Origin: Rivularia sp. T60_A2020_040
GTDB taxonomy: Bacteria; Cyanobacteriota; Cyanobacteriia; Cyanobacteriales; Nostocaceae
DNA: 56,464 nucleotides
Direction of reading: 5' to 3'
Assembly (NCBI GenBank): GCA_015272215.1
Contig: JACYMD010000011.1
Span: 1-56,464, forward strand
A program made the translations under genes and the position numbers. Shown here in pieces: positions 1 to 9,340 of the stretch. The stretch's first letter is position 1, and the number at the start of each line of letters is the position of its first letter. Below the pieces are notes generated by a model that saw nothing but the letters and a program-made list of their open reading frames with translations, was not told where the DNA came from and did no database searches.

Positions 1-222
1 CTATTCCCTTACATTCTAGCTGATATAATATCTAAATTTTCTTGCGTTTACCCTGCTAGATAAAGCCTTTAAAAGTTTCAATTCTGCTCAAATCAACATT
101 ATACTTACGTAACAAGAATAATGTGTATAAAGTTTTTTTACTCCTTGTTAAATTTGCTTAGTATTCTATTAAACTAATATTAATCAGAATATAAAACCCA
201 CCACAGTAATCTGGAGGTAATT

Positions 223-3200
223 TTGAACACAGCTATAAAGATAGATGCAATTCTCAACGCATGGTTCAACTACATTGAGTTGGATGATTACAGTAGTGCC
301 AGAATTGAAGCTGGAAACCAAGATAAAGTAGTGCAACGTGGTGTAAGTTTGAATGGCGATCGTGTAATCATCGACCAAAAAATCTTCTCAGATTTGCACT
401 CAAAAGTTAATACCAAAAATCCATATAAGCAAGATATTACTTGGGTTTTGTCATTTCCACAAGTGATTGATCCAGAGAAGAAAAAATATTTTTGTCCTTT
501 ATTTAGTCTAGACATTACATCTATTTTTAAAGATGAATATCAAGAACAAGGATGGAATATTGAAGAATTAAAACTTATCGAAGCTGGAGAAAATTTAGCT
601 AAATTCTTAGGGTTGGATGACGAACAGCAAGAGAAGTTGATTACTCAAAATGGATTGCGGTCATTTTTGGAAACAACTTTTGAGATAGAGTTTCAAACTT
701 ATGAGCAGTGGATGCAGCGATTCTCTATAAGTAGTTATCGCTACAAAATCCAACGACAACCATATTTATTTGAATGGAATGGAGGGGGATTTTCTTATAA
801 TCTTAAACAAGATTTCAAAGATATTAAATCAAGCTCAAAAAAATGGACAACAGGAGGACATCCGGCTTATGAATATTTGTTCGGTGAACCTCAACCAGCA
901 AAACATGAAGTTCTTTACATGGGTGCTTTCCCTACTCATCCACCAACATCTTCACAATTAACTGCTATAAAACATTCTCAAAGCGAACCTATAACTGCGG
1001 TACAGGGACCACCGGGTTCTGGTAAAACGACTCTGATTCTTCATGTAATTGCTCAACAGGTAGTCAAACGCGCACTTCATTTAATTGAAATTGGTGAAGA
1101 CATTAATAATTTTACAGTTATTAGTAGTACTAATAATAAAGCAGTTGAGAATGTTATTGAAAAAATAGATAAGGTTTTACCAAATCAAATATTCTATTTG
1201 AAAGGTGGAAGTCAAAATAATATTAATTCTACTGGAGGAGCTTTAGAGAAGTTAGATGAAGCAATTTGTTTTTTACAAAAGAATGAATTCAATGCAAATA
1301 TTTTTAATGGTATAAAACAGCAAATAAAACAAATTAAAACCGATTTGGTAGCCCAAGAATCTGATTATAAAAAACAACGTCAACAAAGAACTTTGGATGA
1401 AAAAAGATTACTCCAACTTCGAGAAGAAATACAGAAAATTAAACAGCAATTAGAAGCAGCATTATCTATTATAAATCAGTATCAGCGACGCTCAACAGAA
1501 TTAGCTGAGTATGAGCAAGTACCTATAGAAGCTTATCGAAAAATTCGGTTGCGTTTTGATAATGCAGAACGACAGTTACCTGAAGGAAGATTACCTTGGT
1601 GGATTCGTTTTTGGCAGTGGATTAGGAGAAAAACGGAAAAGATTATCATAGAAAAAGCAGCTTTAGCTTGCGAATCAGCAATTGAGAATACTTTAAACAC
1701 TCCTTTTCCTGTCAGAAATCCCATAACTCGTAGCGATTTAATTCAGCAAGCACAGTTAGTTAGAGAAAGGTTAGAAAACGCAGAAGAATTAAACATAATA
1801 CAAGAAAGGTTAGAAAACATTTCTGAAAATGTTCGTGTTTTAGGACAAAATAATGATGAATTCAGTAATGAATTGACTTTGTTAGAAAATAGATTAGCAA
1901 TTCAACTAAAAGATTTTTACGCAACATTTCATCAAAATTTTCACGAGAAATACCAAGAATTATTTCAATTATCGCGTGATTTACTCATACAACAAGCACT
2001 CTTTAATAAAGACAACGTAAAAACATCTTTAGAAAAATATCTCAATTTGCTTTCGGAAAAAGGGAGAGCTAAAGATAAAATCGCAGACAAGATGCAAGAA
2101 AATCTAGACGAACATATTAAAAATGTAAGTTTAATGTTTCCTGTCATCACCAGTACATTACTTTCAATCCGAAATATGCTTCCTTGGATTGAACAATGCG
2201 TTGATAGGATAATTGTAGATGAAGCTGGAATGATTCCACAGCATCAGACTTTTCCTTTATTAGTACGCTCTCATAGAGCTATTATAGTTGGTGACCCGCT
2301 ACAAATTGAGCCTATAATCACTTTAAGCGACCAAAGACGGGATAATTATTGTCAAACAGCGTTTATTGATCGAGGGTTAACTAAAAACGATTACCATCGC
2401 TACAGCCCGGAAGAAGTATTTAATGCAACTACCTATCATCGTGCTGCTGGAGCAAGTGGGGAAGATGAAGATAAGGGTAAGGGAATTCAATTAACCGAGC
2501 ATTATCGCTGTCAACCTAATATCATCGACTATTGCGATAAAATTGCTGGATACAACTTAGAAGTCAAGACAGAACTTACTTCCTCAAAATTAGAATCAAA
2601 TTTAATTGCTTACCACGTTGAAGGAAATATTATAGATAATGTAAATTTAGAAGAAGTAACTGCGGTATGTGAGTTAGTACAGCATTTACTTAATCAAGAT
2701 TATGCAATTGAAGATATTGGTGTAATTTCAGCTTTTCGTCCTCAAGCTAATGCATTAGAAAAAAGCTTGCTTGAAAAATTTCCCAAATTTGATAAACAAT
2801 CTGTTGGCACAGTTCATACTTTTCAAGGTGCTGAAAAAAAGGTAATTATCTTTTCTACCAGGGTATCTCCTCCGCAAGATAATAGTAAGGTTGGCTGGAT
2901 TAATAAACGACCAAACCTTCTTAATGTTGCAGTATCTAGAGCAAAAGAACTATTTATTTTAGTTGGAAATCTTGACAGATTAAAAAAAAGAAAACTTACA
3001 CGTCAGCTTGTTGAACACATTCAGGAACAAGGAATTATTTTAGAGTACAAAACTCAAGCAGAAATTCCTCAGTTAGTACCTGGAGTTACAGCTATTTATG
3101 ATTGTAACCATTTAAATATTTTTCGGGATGCTATTGAACAAGCTGAACAGGAATTAATCATTGTTACACCTTGGATTCGAGGTATAGAACCGACAAAGTT

Positions 3201-3588
3201 TGTCAATGATATTGTCTCAGCTTTAGAAAGAGGAGTTAAAGTAACAGTAATTTATGGTAATAAAAGTAGCGAAGATAACGATAATAATGATGTTCAAGCA
3301 GAGAATAGGTTGAAAGAATTGTTTTCACAATATTCAAGTTCAAAATTAATCTGCTTGGGTAGAGAAATACATCTAGAAAGTAGGGGAACAAATGAAAGAA
3401 TTTTAGTTTGTGATTCAAAGTTTGCTATTGTAGGAAGTTGGAATTGGCTTTCCCATCATTACAGAGATTCCTGTAGAAAGTTACTGATTAAACCTAACGT
3501 TCAAATTCGCAGAGAAACAAGTCTACAACTTTCTGACTCAGCTTCTATTGCTGATATCAAAGCAAGAGTTAATAAATTAATTACATAA
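223..3588 (+). CDS. SF1 (COG1112-type) helicase fused to C-terminal PLD-like domain; Mokosh type II-like
   Basis: The protein has 1121 residues. Seen: Walker A GPPGSGKT at residues 262-269, Walker B DEAG at 666-669, and the later SF1 motifs GTVHTFQGAEKK and NVAVSRAKELFILVGN. Between the Walker motifs lies a long, coiled-coil-like charged insertion (about residues 370-600). The last 160 residues look like a phospholipase-D-type domain (FAIVGSWNWLS), but the HxK(x4)D signature reads N1057-x-R1059-x4-D1064, so the catalytic His is replaced. The TTG start is supported by GGAGG about five bases upstream. Family knowledge: a COG1112 helicase joined to a PLD nuclease in one protein is the architecture of type II Mokosh anti-phage defence. 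Inferred: an RNA or DNA helicase defence protein with a degenerate or non-catalytic PLD module. It converges tail-to-tail, 19 bp apart, with a conflict-type EAD/FGE gene. It could instead be a cellular nucleic-acid helicase. Confidence 0.75.
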   Translation: MNTAIKIDAILNAWFNYIELDDYSSARIEAGNQDKVVQRGVSLNGDRVIIDQKIFSDLHSKVNTKNPYKQDITWVLSFPQVIDPEKKKYFCPLFSLDITSIFKDEYQEQGWNIEELKLIEAGENLAKFLGLDDEQQEKLITQNGLRSFLETTFEIEFQTYEQWMQRFSISSYRYKIQRQPYLFEWNGGGFSYNLKQDFKDIKSSSKKWTTGGHPAYEYLFGEPQPAKHEVLYMGAFPTHPPTSSQLTAIKHSQSEPITAVQGPPGSGKTTLILHVIAQQVVKRALHLIEIGEDINNFTVISSTNNKAVENVIEKIDKVLPNQIFYLKGGSQNNINSTGGALEKLDEAICFLQKNEFNANIFNGIKQQIKQIKTDLVAQESDYKKQRQQRTLDEKRLLQLREEIQKIKQQLEAALSIINQYQRRSTELAEYEQVPIEAYRKIRLRFDNAERQLPEGRLPWWIRFWQWIRRKTEKIIIEKAALACESAIENTLNTPFPVRNPITRSDLIQQAQLVRERLENAEELNIIQERLENISENVRVLGQNNDEFSNELTLLENRLAIQLKDFYATFHQNFHEKYQELFQLSRDLLIQQALFNKDNVKTSLEKYLNLLSEKGRAKDKIADKMQENLDEHIKNVSLMFPVITSTLLSIRNMLPWIEQCVDRIIVDEAGMIPQHQTFPLLVRSHRAIIVGDPLQIEPIITLSDQRRDNYCQTAFIDRGLTKNDYHRYSPEEVFNATTYHRAAGASGEDEDKGKGIQLTEHYRCQPNIIDYCDKIAGYNLEVKTELTSSKLESNLIAYHVEGNIIDNVNLEEVTAVCELVQHLLNQDYAIEDIGVISAFRPQANALEKSLLEKFPKFDKQSVGTVHTFQGAEKKVIIFSTRVSPPQDNSKVGWINKRPNLLNVAVSRAKELFILVGNLDRLKKRKLTRQLVEHIQEQGIILEYKTQAEIPQLVPGVTAIYDCNHLNIFRDAIEQAEQELIIVTPWIRGIEPTKFVNDIVSALERGVKVTVIYGNKSSEDNDNNDVQAENRLKELFSQYSSSKLICLGREIHLESRGTNERILVCDSKFAIVGSWNWLSHHYRDSCRKLLIKPNVQIRRETSLQLSDSASIADIKARVNKLIT

Positions 3589-3607
3589 TAGTTAACAATT
3601 TTTATGT

Positions 3608-4807
3608 CTAATCACAAATAACTCGAAAACCAAATTCTTTGTCTCTAACAGTTAGGTTTTCAGAAAAACGAGATGCACTACGACATAAATTAGGAAAAGA
3701 ATCCCAAGAACCACCTCGTAAAATTCGATATTCCTCATTTCCATTATCTACCCAAACACTACCGTCAGTTGGTGCATCTAAATAATCTTCATGTTCATAG
3801 TCAGCACACCATTCCCACACTAACCCGTGCATATCATATAATCCAAAGTCATTCGCAAAGAAACTACCTATTTCAGTTGTCTGTTGACGATAAATTCCCG
3901 GTAGTTCGCTACTATAAGTCCCTTTGTAAATATAACCATTAATATTCTTATCTTCTCCGCAATAGTTAGCTAATTCTGTGCTAATTGTTTTACCAAAATG
4001 AAATGGAGTTGAACTTTTCGCACGACAAGCATATTCCCATTCTGCTTCACTCGGTAAGCGATATATTCTTCCTGTTTCCCTTGACAATCGCAGACAAAAT
4101 TCTTGTGCATCATACCAAGAAACTCTTTCTACAGGTAAATTATCTCCTTTAAAATATGAAGGTTCAAGTTCAAGTTCGCGTTGATTTATAGGTAGATTTG
4201 CAACATATTTCCATTGCGCTTGAGTAATAGGATATTTGCCGATAAAAAAGGGTTTTATGTTTACTAAATGTTCCGGACGTTCATTTTCTTGAGATACTTT
4301 TTCATCTCCAGGTGAACCCATTTTAAAATTACCACCAGGGATAGAAACCATTTCTAATACATTTACATTTCCCAACTTTTCTGTAAAATATTCAGCTTGT
4401 TTACAGCAACGCTTAATTTCTTTCCCTTGAGCATTTACAGTTACAACTTCAAACTCGAAATTTGTCAGCTTTGGTGGAGGTGTACTTCTAATTAGTGGTG
4501 TTAGGGAATTTGTTGTGTGTGTATTTTTAGTTGTAGATGATGATTTTTCACCGTTAACCCTTTCAATTATCTCTGGTAGTAATTCTCGAATCACATCTTT
4601 AATGGTTTGAGCATCAGTACCATAATAAGTGCGATCGCCAATATGAATATCTCTACCTTCTGGTATATTGACGATATTTTTCGCTAACTGTACTTGATTT
4701 TGAGTATCAGTTTGCAGAGATTGTCGTAGTAAAACAATATCCCTTTCATTACAACTACCATCAAGGATACGGTCAAGAATTTTAATTAACTCATCAGATG
4801 CAGTCAT
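3608..4807 (-). CDS. Effector-associated-domain-like / FGE-sulfatase-fold protein
   Basis: The protein has 399 residues. The N-terminal 80 or so residues (ILDRILDGSCNERDIVLLRQ, then GRDIHIGDRTYYGTDAQTI) resemble the effector-associated domains that cyanobacterial conflict proteins use as adaptors. A low-complexity linker rich in Ser and Thr (about 90-115) leads to a formylglycine-generating-enzyme (C-type-lectin-like) domain from about 150 to the end, with MGSPGDE, LPSEAEWEYACRA, WEWCADY and RGGSWDS. In true FGE enzymes a Cys pair follows RGGS; here the first position is Ser (RGGSWDSFPNLCRSASR), so enzyme activity is doubtful and a binding role is more likely. Inferred: the adaptor or recognition half of a multi-part immune or signalling module whose partner carries a matching EAD. 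The start ATG is clear. The gene converges on the helicase-PLD gene. Confidence 0.75.
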   Translation of the reverse strand: MTASDELIKILDRILDGSCNERDIVLLRQSLQTDTQNQVQLAKNIVNIPEGRDIHIGDRTYYGTDAQTIKDVIRELLPEIIERVNGEKSSSTTKNTHTTNSLTPLIRSTPPPKLTNFEFEVVTVNAQGKEIKRCCKQAEYFTEKLGNVNVLEMVSIPGGNFKMGSPGDEKVSQENERPEHLVNIKPFFIGKYPITQAQWKYVANLPINQRELELEPSYFKGDNLPVERVSWYDAQEFCLRLSRETGRIYRLPSEAEWEYACRAKSSTPFHFGKTISTELANYCGEDKNINGYIYKGTYSSELPGIYRQQTTEIGSFFANDFGLYDMHGLVWEWCADYEHEDYLDAPTDGSVWVDNGNEEYRILRGGSWDSFPNLCRSASRFSENLTVRDKEFGFRVICD

Positions 4808-4982
4808 TTATCATTAATAAATTAAATTTTAGTTATGATTAGCCAGATTATTTTGATTAATATATAAATAATTAAGATAATTTCAGATAATTTAAAGGTA
4901 ATTTAATGCAATATAATAATTACAATCAAGAAAGATTATAAGACGAATTTTATATTTTTATCGCGGATATTAGCAAAACATA

Positions 4983-6173
4983 ATGAATGAAAACATTAAA
5001 CCAACAGGCTTAAATTGCTGCTTTATTTCCGGACCTGTTCATTCTCCCATATTACTACGTGCAATCCAACAGTGGGATATTCCCACATACATCCAACCAC
5101 CAACACCTACCCTACCAGAAACAATCAACATTTTAACGGATACCCAAGCAGCATCTTCGATTCAAGATAAAAACGCAGTAGTAATTATCAACTGGGAAGC
5201 AAGTCTCTCCTTTATTCTTGAAAATCTCCCCCAGCAACAACGCTTAAATCAAGTTAATACATTCAAAAATAAAGCGACTTTTCGCAAGTTAGTTAAAGAG
5301 TTATATCCAAACTTATTTTATGTAGAACTTACAAGAGATACTTTGCAAGATTTCCGATTTCCTGAAGAAGTTGAAACGGTAGTAATTAAACCCAATATAG
5401 GAACTGCTTCTATAGGTATTCGCACCGTACATGGACAAAAAGAGTGGTTAAAAGCGGTAGATTTGGTTCTTAAAGATATCGATATAGCTAAAGAACACAT
5501 GAATCCGGCAATGTTAAATGACTCCTCTTTCCTTGTAGAAGAATTCATTGATGGAGATGAATTTGCTTGCGATGGTTTTTGGGATGCTAACGGAAAAACA
5601 GTAATAACTGGCATTTATCAGCATCCTTTCGCATCAAATTCGGATGTAAGCGACACGGTGTATTATACATCAAAACAAGTAGTTGCTCAAACAATAGAAC
5701 CGACAATACAGGTATTGCAACATATTGGAACTAAGCTGGAAATGCGTCGCTTTCCGTTTCATTTTGAGTTTAAACTTAGTAACGGTAATCTTTTCCCTAT
5801 TGAATTAAATCCGTTGCGTTTTGGACAAGTTGCTCTCCCCGACATTACAGAATATGCTTTTGGTTTCAATCCCTACGATTTGTTTTTTGCAGATAAATCA
5901 CCCGATTGGGATTCTTTATTAGGTAATTCAAATTATTCTCAAATTTATGCCTTTATTCTTGCTAGTTTACCACCAAAATATGAATCTGAAAAAAATTGGT
6001 TTGATGAGCAATCTTTCTGCAATACTTTCGGAAATAAATTATTAAATTATCTTCCCAGTAATCCGGAAATAACTCCTTTTTTTGGAGTAGCTCATATTGT
6101 CGCAGATAAAGTTGAAGACGTGCTTGCATATCTTGAACTTGATTTTGACAGTTTTTTGAAGATTAGGGAATAG
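4983..6173 (+). CDS. ATP-grasp domain ligase
   Basis: The protein has 396 residues. Seen: the ATP-grasp core with VVIKPNIGTASIGIRTV (lysine plus glycine-rich loop, about residues 135-152), FLVEEFIDGDEFACDGF (acidic adenine-side strand, about 181-197) and the metal-binding end HFEFKLSNGNLFPIELNPL (about 260-280). The family joins a carboxylate to an amine or thiol through an acylphosphate using ATP. The substrate cannot be read from the sequence; amino-acid or dipeptide ligases and carboxylases share this layout. The next gene, an NhaC-family antiporter, starts 30 bp after the stop on the same strand, so the product may be exported or its counter-ion handled by that carrier (inference). Start ATG at 4983 follows an AT-rich leader without a strong ribosome binding site. 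Confidence 0.8.
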   Translation: MNENIKPTGLNCCFISGPVHSPILLRAIQQWDIPTYIQPPTPTLPETINILTDTQAASSIQDKNAVVIINWEASLSFILENLPQQQRLNQVNTFKNKATFRKLVKELYPNLFYVELTRDTLQDFRFPEEVETVVIKPNIGTASIGIRTVHGQKEWLKAVDLVLKDIDIAKEHMNPAMLNDSSFLVEEFIDGDEFACDGFWDANGKTVITGIYQHPFASNSDVSDTVYYTSKQVVAQTIEPTIQVLQHIGTKLEMRRFPFHFEFKLSNGNLFPIELNPLRFGQVALPDITEYAFGFNPYDLFFADKSPDWDSLLGNSNYSQIYAFILASLPPKYESEKNWFDEQSFCNTFGNKLLNYLPSNPEITPFFGVAHIVADKVEDVLAYLELDFDSFLKIRE

Positions 6174-6203
6174 AAAATAAAATTTATCTAGGGAAACACT
6201 TAA

Positions 6204-7526
6204 ATGGATTTAATCTTCTTTTTGTTTTTTTCATTTGCTTTACTTTTAATTAGTGTTTTTAAGGGATATTTTATTGTTTATCCTTTAATAGCTTCCATAA
6301 CTGCTTTATTTTTCTTACTTTTAAAAAGAGGCTTTAAACTAAAGAAACTATTTACTTTAGCTTGGATTGGTAGTAAAAAATCTTTTTCAGTAATATCTAT
6401 TCTCTTACTTATTGGAGTAGTTATAGCAGTTTGGATGATGGCAGGAACAGTACCAGCTATTGTCTACTATGGCATTCAAATGATTAATCCTTCATACTTT
6501 ATTGTGTCAGCCTTTTTATTAACTATTTTTGTCTCCTTATTAATTGGAACTTCTTTCGGAACTGTCAGTACAATTGGGATTGCTTTAATGATAATGGCAA
6601 GCGGGAGTAGCGTAAATCCTCATCTGATTGCTGGTGCGATTATAGCCGGAGCTTATTTTGGCGATCGCTGTTCTCCGATGTCTTCGAGTGCTAATTTAAT
6701 TTCTATAATTACCCAAACTAAAATCCACACAAATATTAGAAGGATGTTAGAAACAACTTTTCTACCTCTGGTTGTTTCTACTATAGTTTATTTACTGCTT
6801 TCTATTGCTAATCCCGTAAAATTTGAACAGCAAAATATCACTTCTGAAATTAGTCGATTATTCAATATTAATCCAATTGTACTTTTACCAGCTTTAGCGA
6901 TTTTATTACTTGCTTGGTTGCGGATAGAAATCAAAATATCGATGCTGATAAGTATAATTATTGGTCTATTTATTAGTATATATATTCAAAACTATTCCTT
7001 TTTTGATATTTTTAAATATATGCTTCTAGGCTTCCAATTATCAGAAGATAGTAGCTTGAAAAATATTATCCTTGGAGGTGGTATAATTTCTATGGCTAAA
7101 GTATCTTTGATTGTGATTGTCTCTACAGCATTTGCTGGTCTTTTCAGCGGAACTAAAATATTAGAATCTGTAGAAATATATCTCAAAAAACTAAAATCTA
7201 GGTCTAATTTATTTTTAGGAACAAATCTTGTCGGTATAGCTTCAGCAGCATTTGGTTGTACTCAAACAATTGCAATTCTTTTAACTGAAGAATTAGTAAA
7301 AGATAATTATCAAGAAAATAAAATAGATAATTACCAGCTTGCAGTGGATTTAGAAAATTCTGTAGTTGTACTTTCTCCTTTAATTCCTTGGAATATTGCT
7401 GGGTTAGTTCCGGCAACTGTTTTGATGACAGATTCAGGCTTTATTCCCTTTGCATTTTATCTGTATTTTGTCCCATTGTTTAATTATATTGATCTAAAAT
7501 TTAAGGAAAGAGCTATTATTAGGTGA
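6204..7526 (+). CDS. NhaC-family Na+/H+ (or organic acid/H+) antiporter
   Basis: The protein has 440 residues and is very hydrophobic, with roughly ten to twelve predicted membrane spans. Seen: the NhaC-family core SLLIGTSFGTVSTIGIA followed by IAGAIIAGAYFGDRCSPMSS, and later a second repeat-like stretch AGLFSGTKILESVE with GCTQTIAILLTEEL. NhaC members exchange Na+ or organic anions such as malate/lactate for protons in the inner membrane. The gene lies 30 bp downstream of the ATP-grasp gene and is probably co-transcribed. Inferred: this carrier may export the ligase product rather than serve pH homeostasis. The ion and substrate are not shown by the sequence. ATG at 6204 follows AGGGAAACACTTAA, an acceptable ribosome site. 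Confidence 0.85.
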   Translation: MDLIFFLFFSFALLLISVFKGYFIVYPLIASITALFFLLLKRGFKLKKLFTLAWIGSKKSFSVISILLLIGVVIAVWMMAGTVPAIVYYGIQMINPSYFIVSAFLLTIFVSLLIGTSFGTVSTIGIALMIMASGSSVNPHLIAGAIIAGAYFGDRCSPMSSSANLISIITQTKIHTNIRRMLETTFLPLVVSTIVYLLLSIANPVKFEQQNITSEISRLFNINPIVLLPALAILLLAWLRIEIKISMLISIIIGLFISIYIQNYSFFDIFKYMLLGFQLSEDSSLKNIILGGGIISMAKVSLIVIVSTAFAGLFSGTKILESVEIYLKKLKSRSNLFLGTNLVGIASAAFGCTQTIAILLTEELVKDNYQENKIDNYQLAVDLENSVVVLSPLIPWNIAGLVPATVLMTDSGFIPFAFYLYFVPLFNYIDLKFKERAIIR

Positions 7527-7547
7527 TATTGAAAATTCTTTAATTTA

Positions 7548-7659
7548 CATCTTGCACCATAAATACCTATCGTTAAAATAATTACTAATTGTTTGACTTA
7601 ATTCTTATCCGCCTAGGACTGCAAGTCCCAGTCTAATAACATAAGTCCATTAAAATGGA
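7548..7659 (+). repeat. Miniature dispersed repeat, copy A
   Basis: About 110 bp of non-coding sequence that recurs in inverted orientation at 38967-39075. Shared landmarks in order are ATCTTGCACCATAAA, ACTAATTGTTTGACTT, ACTGCAAGTCCCAGTCT and AAGTCCATTAAAAT. The right part can fold on itself through AGTCCATT/AATGGACT. This occupies most of the 312-bp gap after the NhaC gene; the rest (7690-7838) contains a C/T-rich string (CTCTGCGTTAAA type) also typical of cyanobacterial intergenic repeats. Confidence 0.75.
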
Positions 7660-7838
7660 CTAAAAATATGGCATTTTTATGTTATTAATATTTTTATTTC
7701 TATTTTTGATTATGTAGTTAATTATGCGGCTCTGTGCAAAATATCAGTTAACGATTACGAAGCTTTCTCTCCCTCTTCCTCCGCGTTTCCCTTTGCGCCC
7801 CTCTGCGTTAAATTAAAATATATTATTCTTATATCTAT

Positions 7839-8621
7839 CTAACTCGAAGCACTAGTATAAAATCTCAACGCAAACCGCCAAAACCTCGAAGAAACAAAAA
7901 ACAATCCCAAAGCCAATATCCCCGCACCTATCACCCAAACAACTTGACTTCTACCAAGCATCGCTTCCGCAGGAACAGTAGTTAAAAAAGCAACTGGAAC
8001 TACAAAGGTAAAAAACAAACGAAAACTTGCTGGATAAGCCACCATTGGATATCTCCCAGCTTCAATCAATCCCCGCAATACTTCCGTAACGTTGTATATT
8101 TTCACAAACCAAATACTCGTAGCTCCCAGCATAAACCACAGACTATAAAGAATTATCACACTAAAAAACAGCGCTGGAATACTCGCAAGATAATCACCGA
8201 TTCCCAAACCGAGACGATTTCCAGCATAAAAAATGATCATACTGCCGAAAATTAAATCAGAGATTCCCCAAGGTGAAATACTGTGAGAAGACAGCCAAAA
8301 TTGACTGTGGATAGGTTTTAACAGCACAAAATCCAGAGTTCCTTCCTGGACATGACGCACAATCCGATTTAAATTAGGAGCGAGAAAAGTTTCTGCAAAA
8401 CCTTGCAATAAAGTGTAAATCCCCACAACAATCAAAGCAGCTTCCCATTGCCATCCAGAGAAAGTATAGCCGGTACGGTAAAACAAAAACAAACTGAACA
8501 AGCTTCCTGCAAGGTTTCCCACACTGCTGAGAGTGGCAATTACAAAATTAACCCGATACTCCATTTCAGCAGCTATAGCAGCACTCCAGAATAATTTAAT
8601 AACTTTTAAGTATCTTTGCAT
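7839..8621 (-). CDS. ABC-2 type transporter permease (DUF990/COG3694-like)
   Basis: The protein has 260 residues with about six membrane spans. Seen: N-terminal FWSAAIAAEMEYRVNFVIA, then EGTLDFVLLKPIHSQFWLS, the signature region of the ABC-2 permease group that usually pairs with a second permease and an ATPase. Neither partner lies next to it, so they must be elsewhere. Role: membrane half of an ATP-driven exporter or importer of unknown substrate. The ATG at 8621 overlaps a possible divergent start at 8620 for the ExoD-like gene on the other strand, so the two genes share a very compact promoter region or the ExoD-like gene starts later. Confidence 0.82.
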   Translation of the reverse strand: MQRYLKVIKLFWSAAIAAEMEYRVNFVIATLSSVGNLAGSLFSLFLFYRTGYTFSGWQWEAALIVVGIYTLLQGFAETFLAPNLNRIVRHVQEGTLDFVLLKPIHSQFWLSSHSISPWGISDLIFGSMIIFYAGNRLGLGIGDYLASIPALFFSVIILYSLWFMLGATSIWFVKIYNVTEVLRGLIEAGRYPMVAYPASFRLFFTFVVPVAFLTTVPAEAMLGRSQVVWVIGAGILALGLFFVSSRFWRFALRFYTSASS

Positions 8622-8703
8622 GGTGAAAACTCTTAGCGCTTCCGGTATAGTTAATTCTCAGACTGTATATTGTGCTGATATAAACTGTGCTGTTGATAAT
8701 CTT

Positions 8704-9330
8704 ATGGCTAAACTTTCCCACGAATTAAACCGCTTTTTTTTTGAAGAAGAACATACTTCTACGACAATAACTTTGGAAGATATTCTGGAATTAGCAGGAG
8801 AAAGGATTTTCGGATTTTTGTTCGTTATCTTATCCTTGCCTTCGGCTTTACCGCTTCCCGCACCAGTCATATCGATTCCTTTCGGAATAGTCATGGTAGC
8901 ACTGGCAGTACAGTTAATTATAGGTCGTCAAGAACCCTGGTTACCCGCAAAATTTGCCCAACGTCCGATTAAAATTGAAACTGCACGAAAATTTATCAAA
9001 AGTGGGATTCCTTGGTTGCGGAAAATTGAAGCAGTAAGTCGTCCCCGTTTACCGTTTATTTGTACTACTTTACCAGGAAAAGTAATTATTGGGATGGCGA
9101 TTGGGCTAATGTCGATTTTTATGATGATTCCCATACCTGGAACTAATACTTTACCTGCAATCGGCATTTTTGTAACTGGTTTTGGGTTATTAGAAGATGA
9201 CGGTGCAATTAGTTTGGGTGGTTTAACTATTTGTTTAATCGCAGCAATTTTGGTAACTTCTATTTTTGCAGCAATAATTTGGGGTGGTACCAGTATTCTT
9301 GACCAAATTAAGATTATCTTAAAAAGATAA
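8704..9330 (+). CDS. Exopolysaccharide synthesis ExoD-like membrane protein
   Basis: The protein has 208 residues from this start. Seen: SHELNRFFFEEEHTSTTITL, then FGFLFVILSLPSALPLPAP, FGIVMVALAVQLIIGRQEPW and TNTLPAIGIFVTGFGLLEDD, the pattern of the ExoD family: a short soluble N-terminus and four to five membrane spans. ExoD was named from a Sinorhizobium exopolysaccharide mutant; its biochemical role is not settled. The frame stays open upstream to 8533, but that part would overlap the divergent ABC permease. An in-frame ATG at 8620 would add 28 residues unlike the family. ATG at 8704 gives the usual family length, though no strong ribosome site marks it. Confidence 0.75.
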   Translation: MAKLSHELNRFFFEEEHTSTTITLEDILELAGERIFGFLFVILSLPSALPLPAPVISIPFGIVMVALAVQLIIGRQEPWLPAKFAQRPIKIETARKFIKSGIPWLRKIEAVSRPRLPFICTTLPGKVIIGMAIGLMSIFMMIPIPGTNTLPAIGIFVTGFGLLEDDGAISLGGLTICLIAAILVTSIFAAIIWGGTSILDQIKIILKR

Positions 9331-9340
9331 GATCATAATG

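Noticed and set aside
1-222. Gene or regulatory site at the left window edge
   Set aside because: Only AT-rich sequence before the helicase start; nothing could be supported beyond its ribosome site.
3608-4807. Diversity-generating retroelement target
   Set aside because: The fold would suit it, but no reverse transcriptase or template repeat is present in the window.
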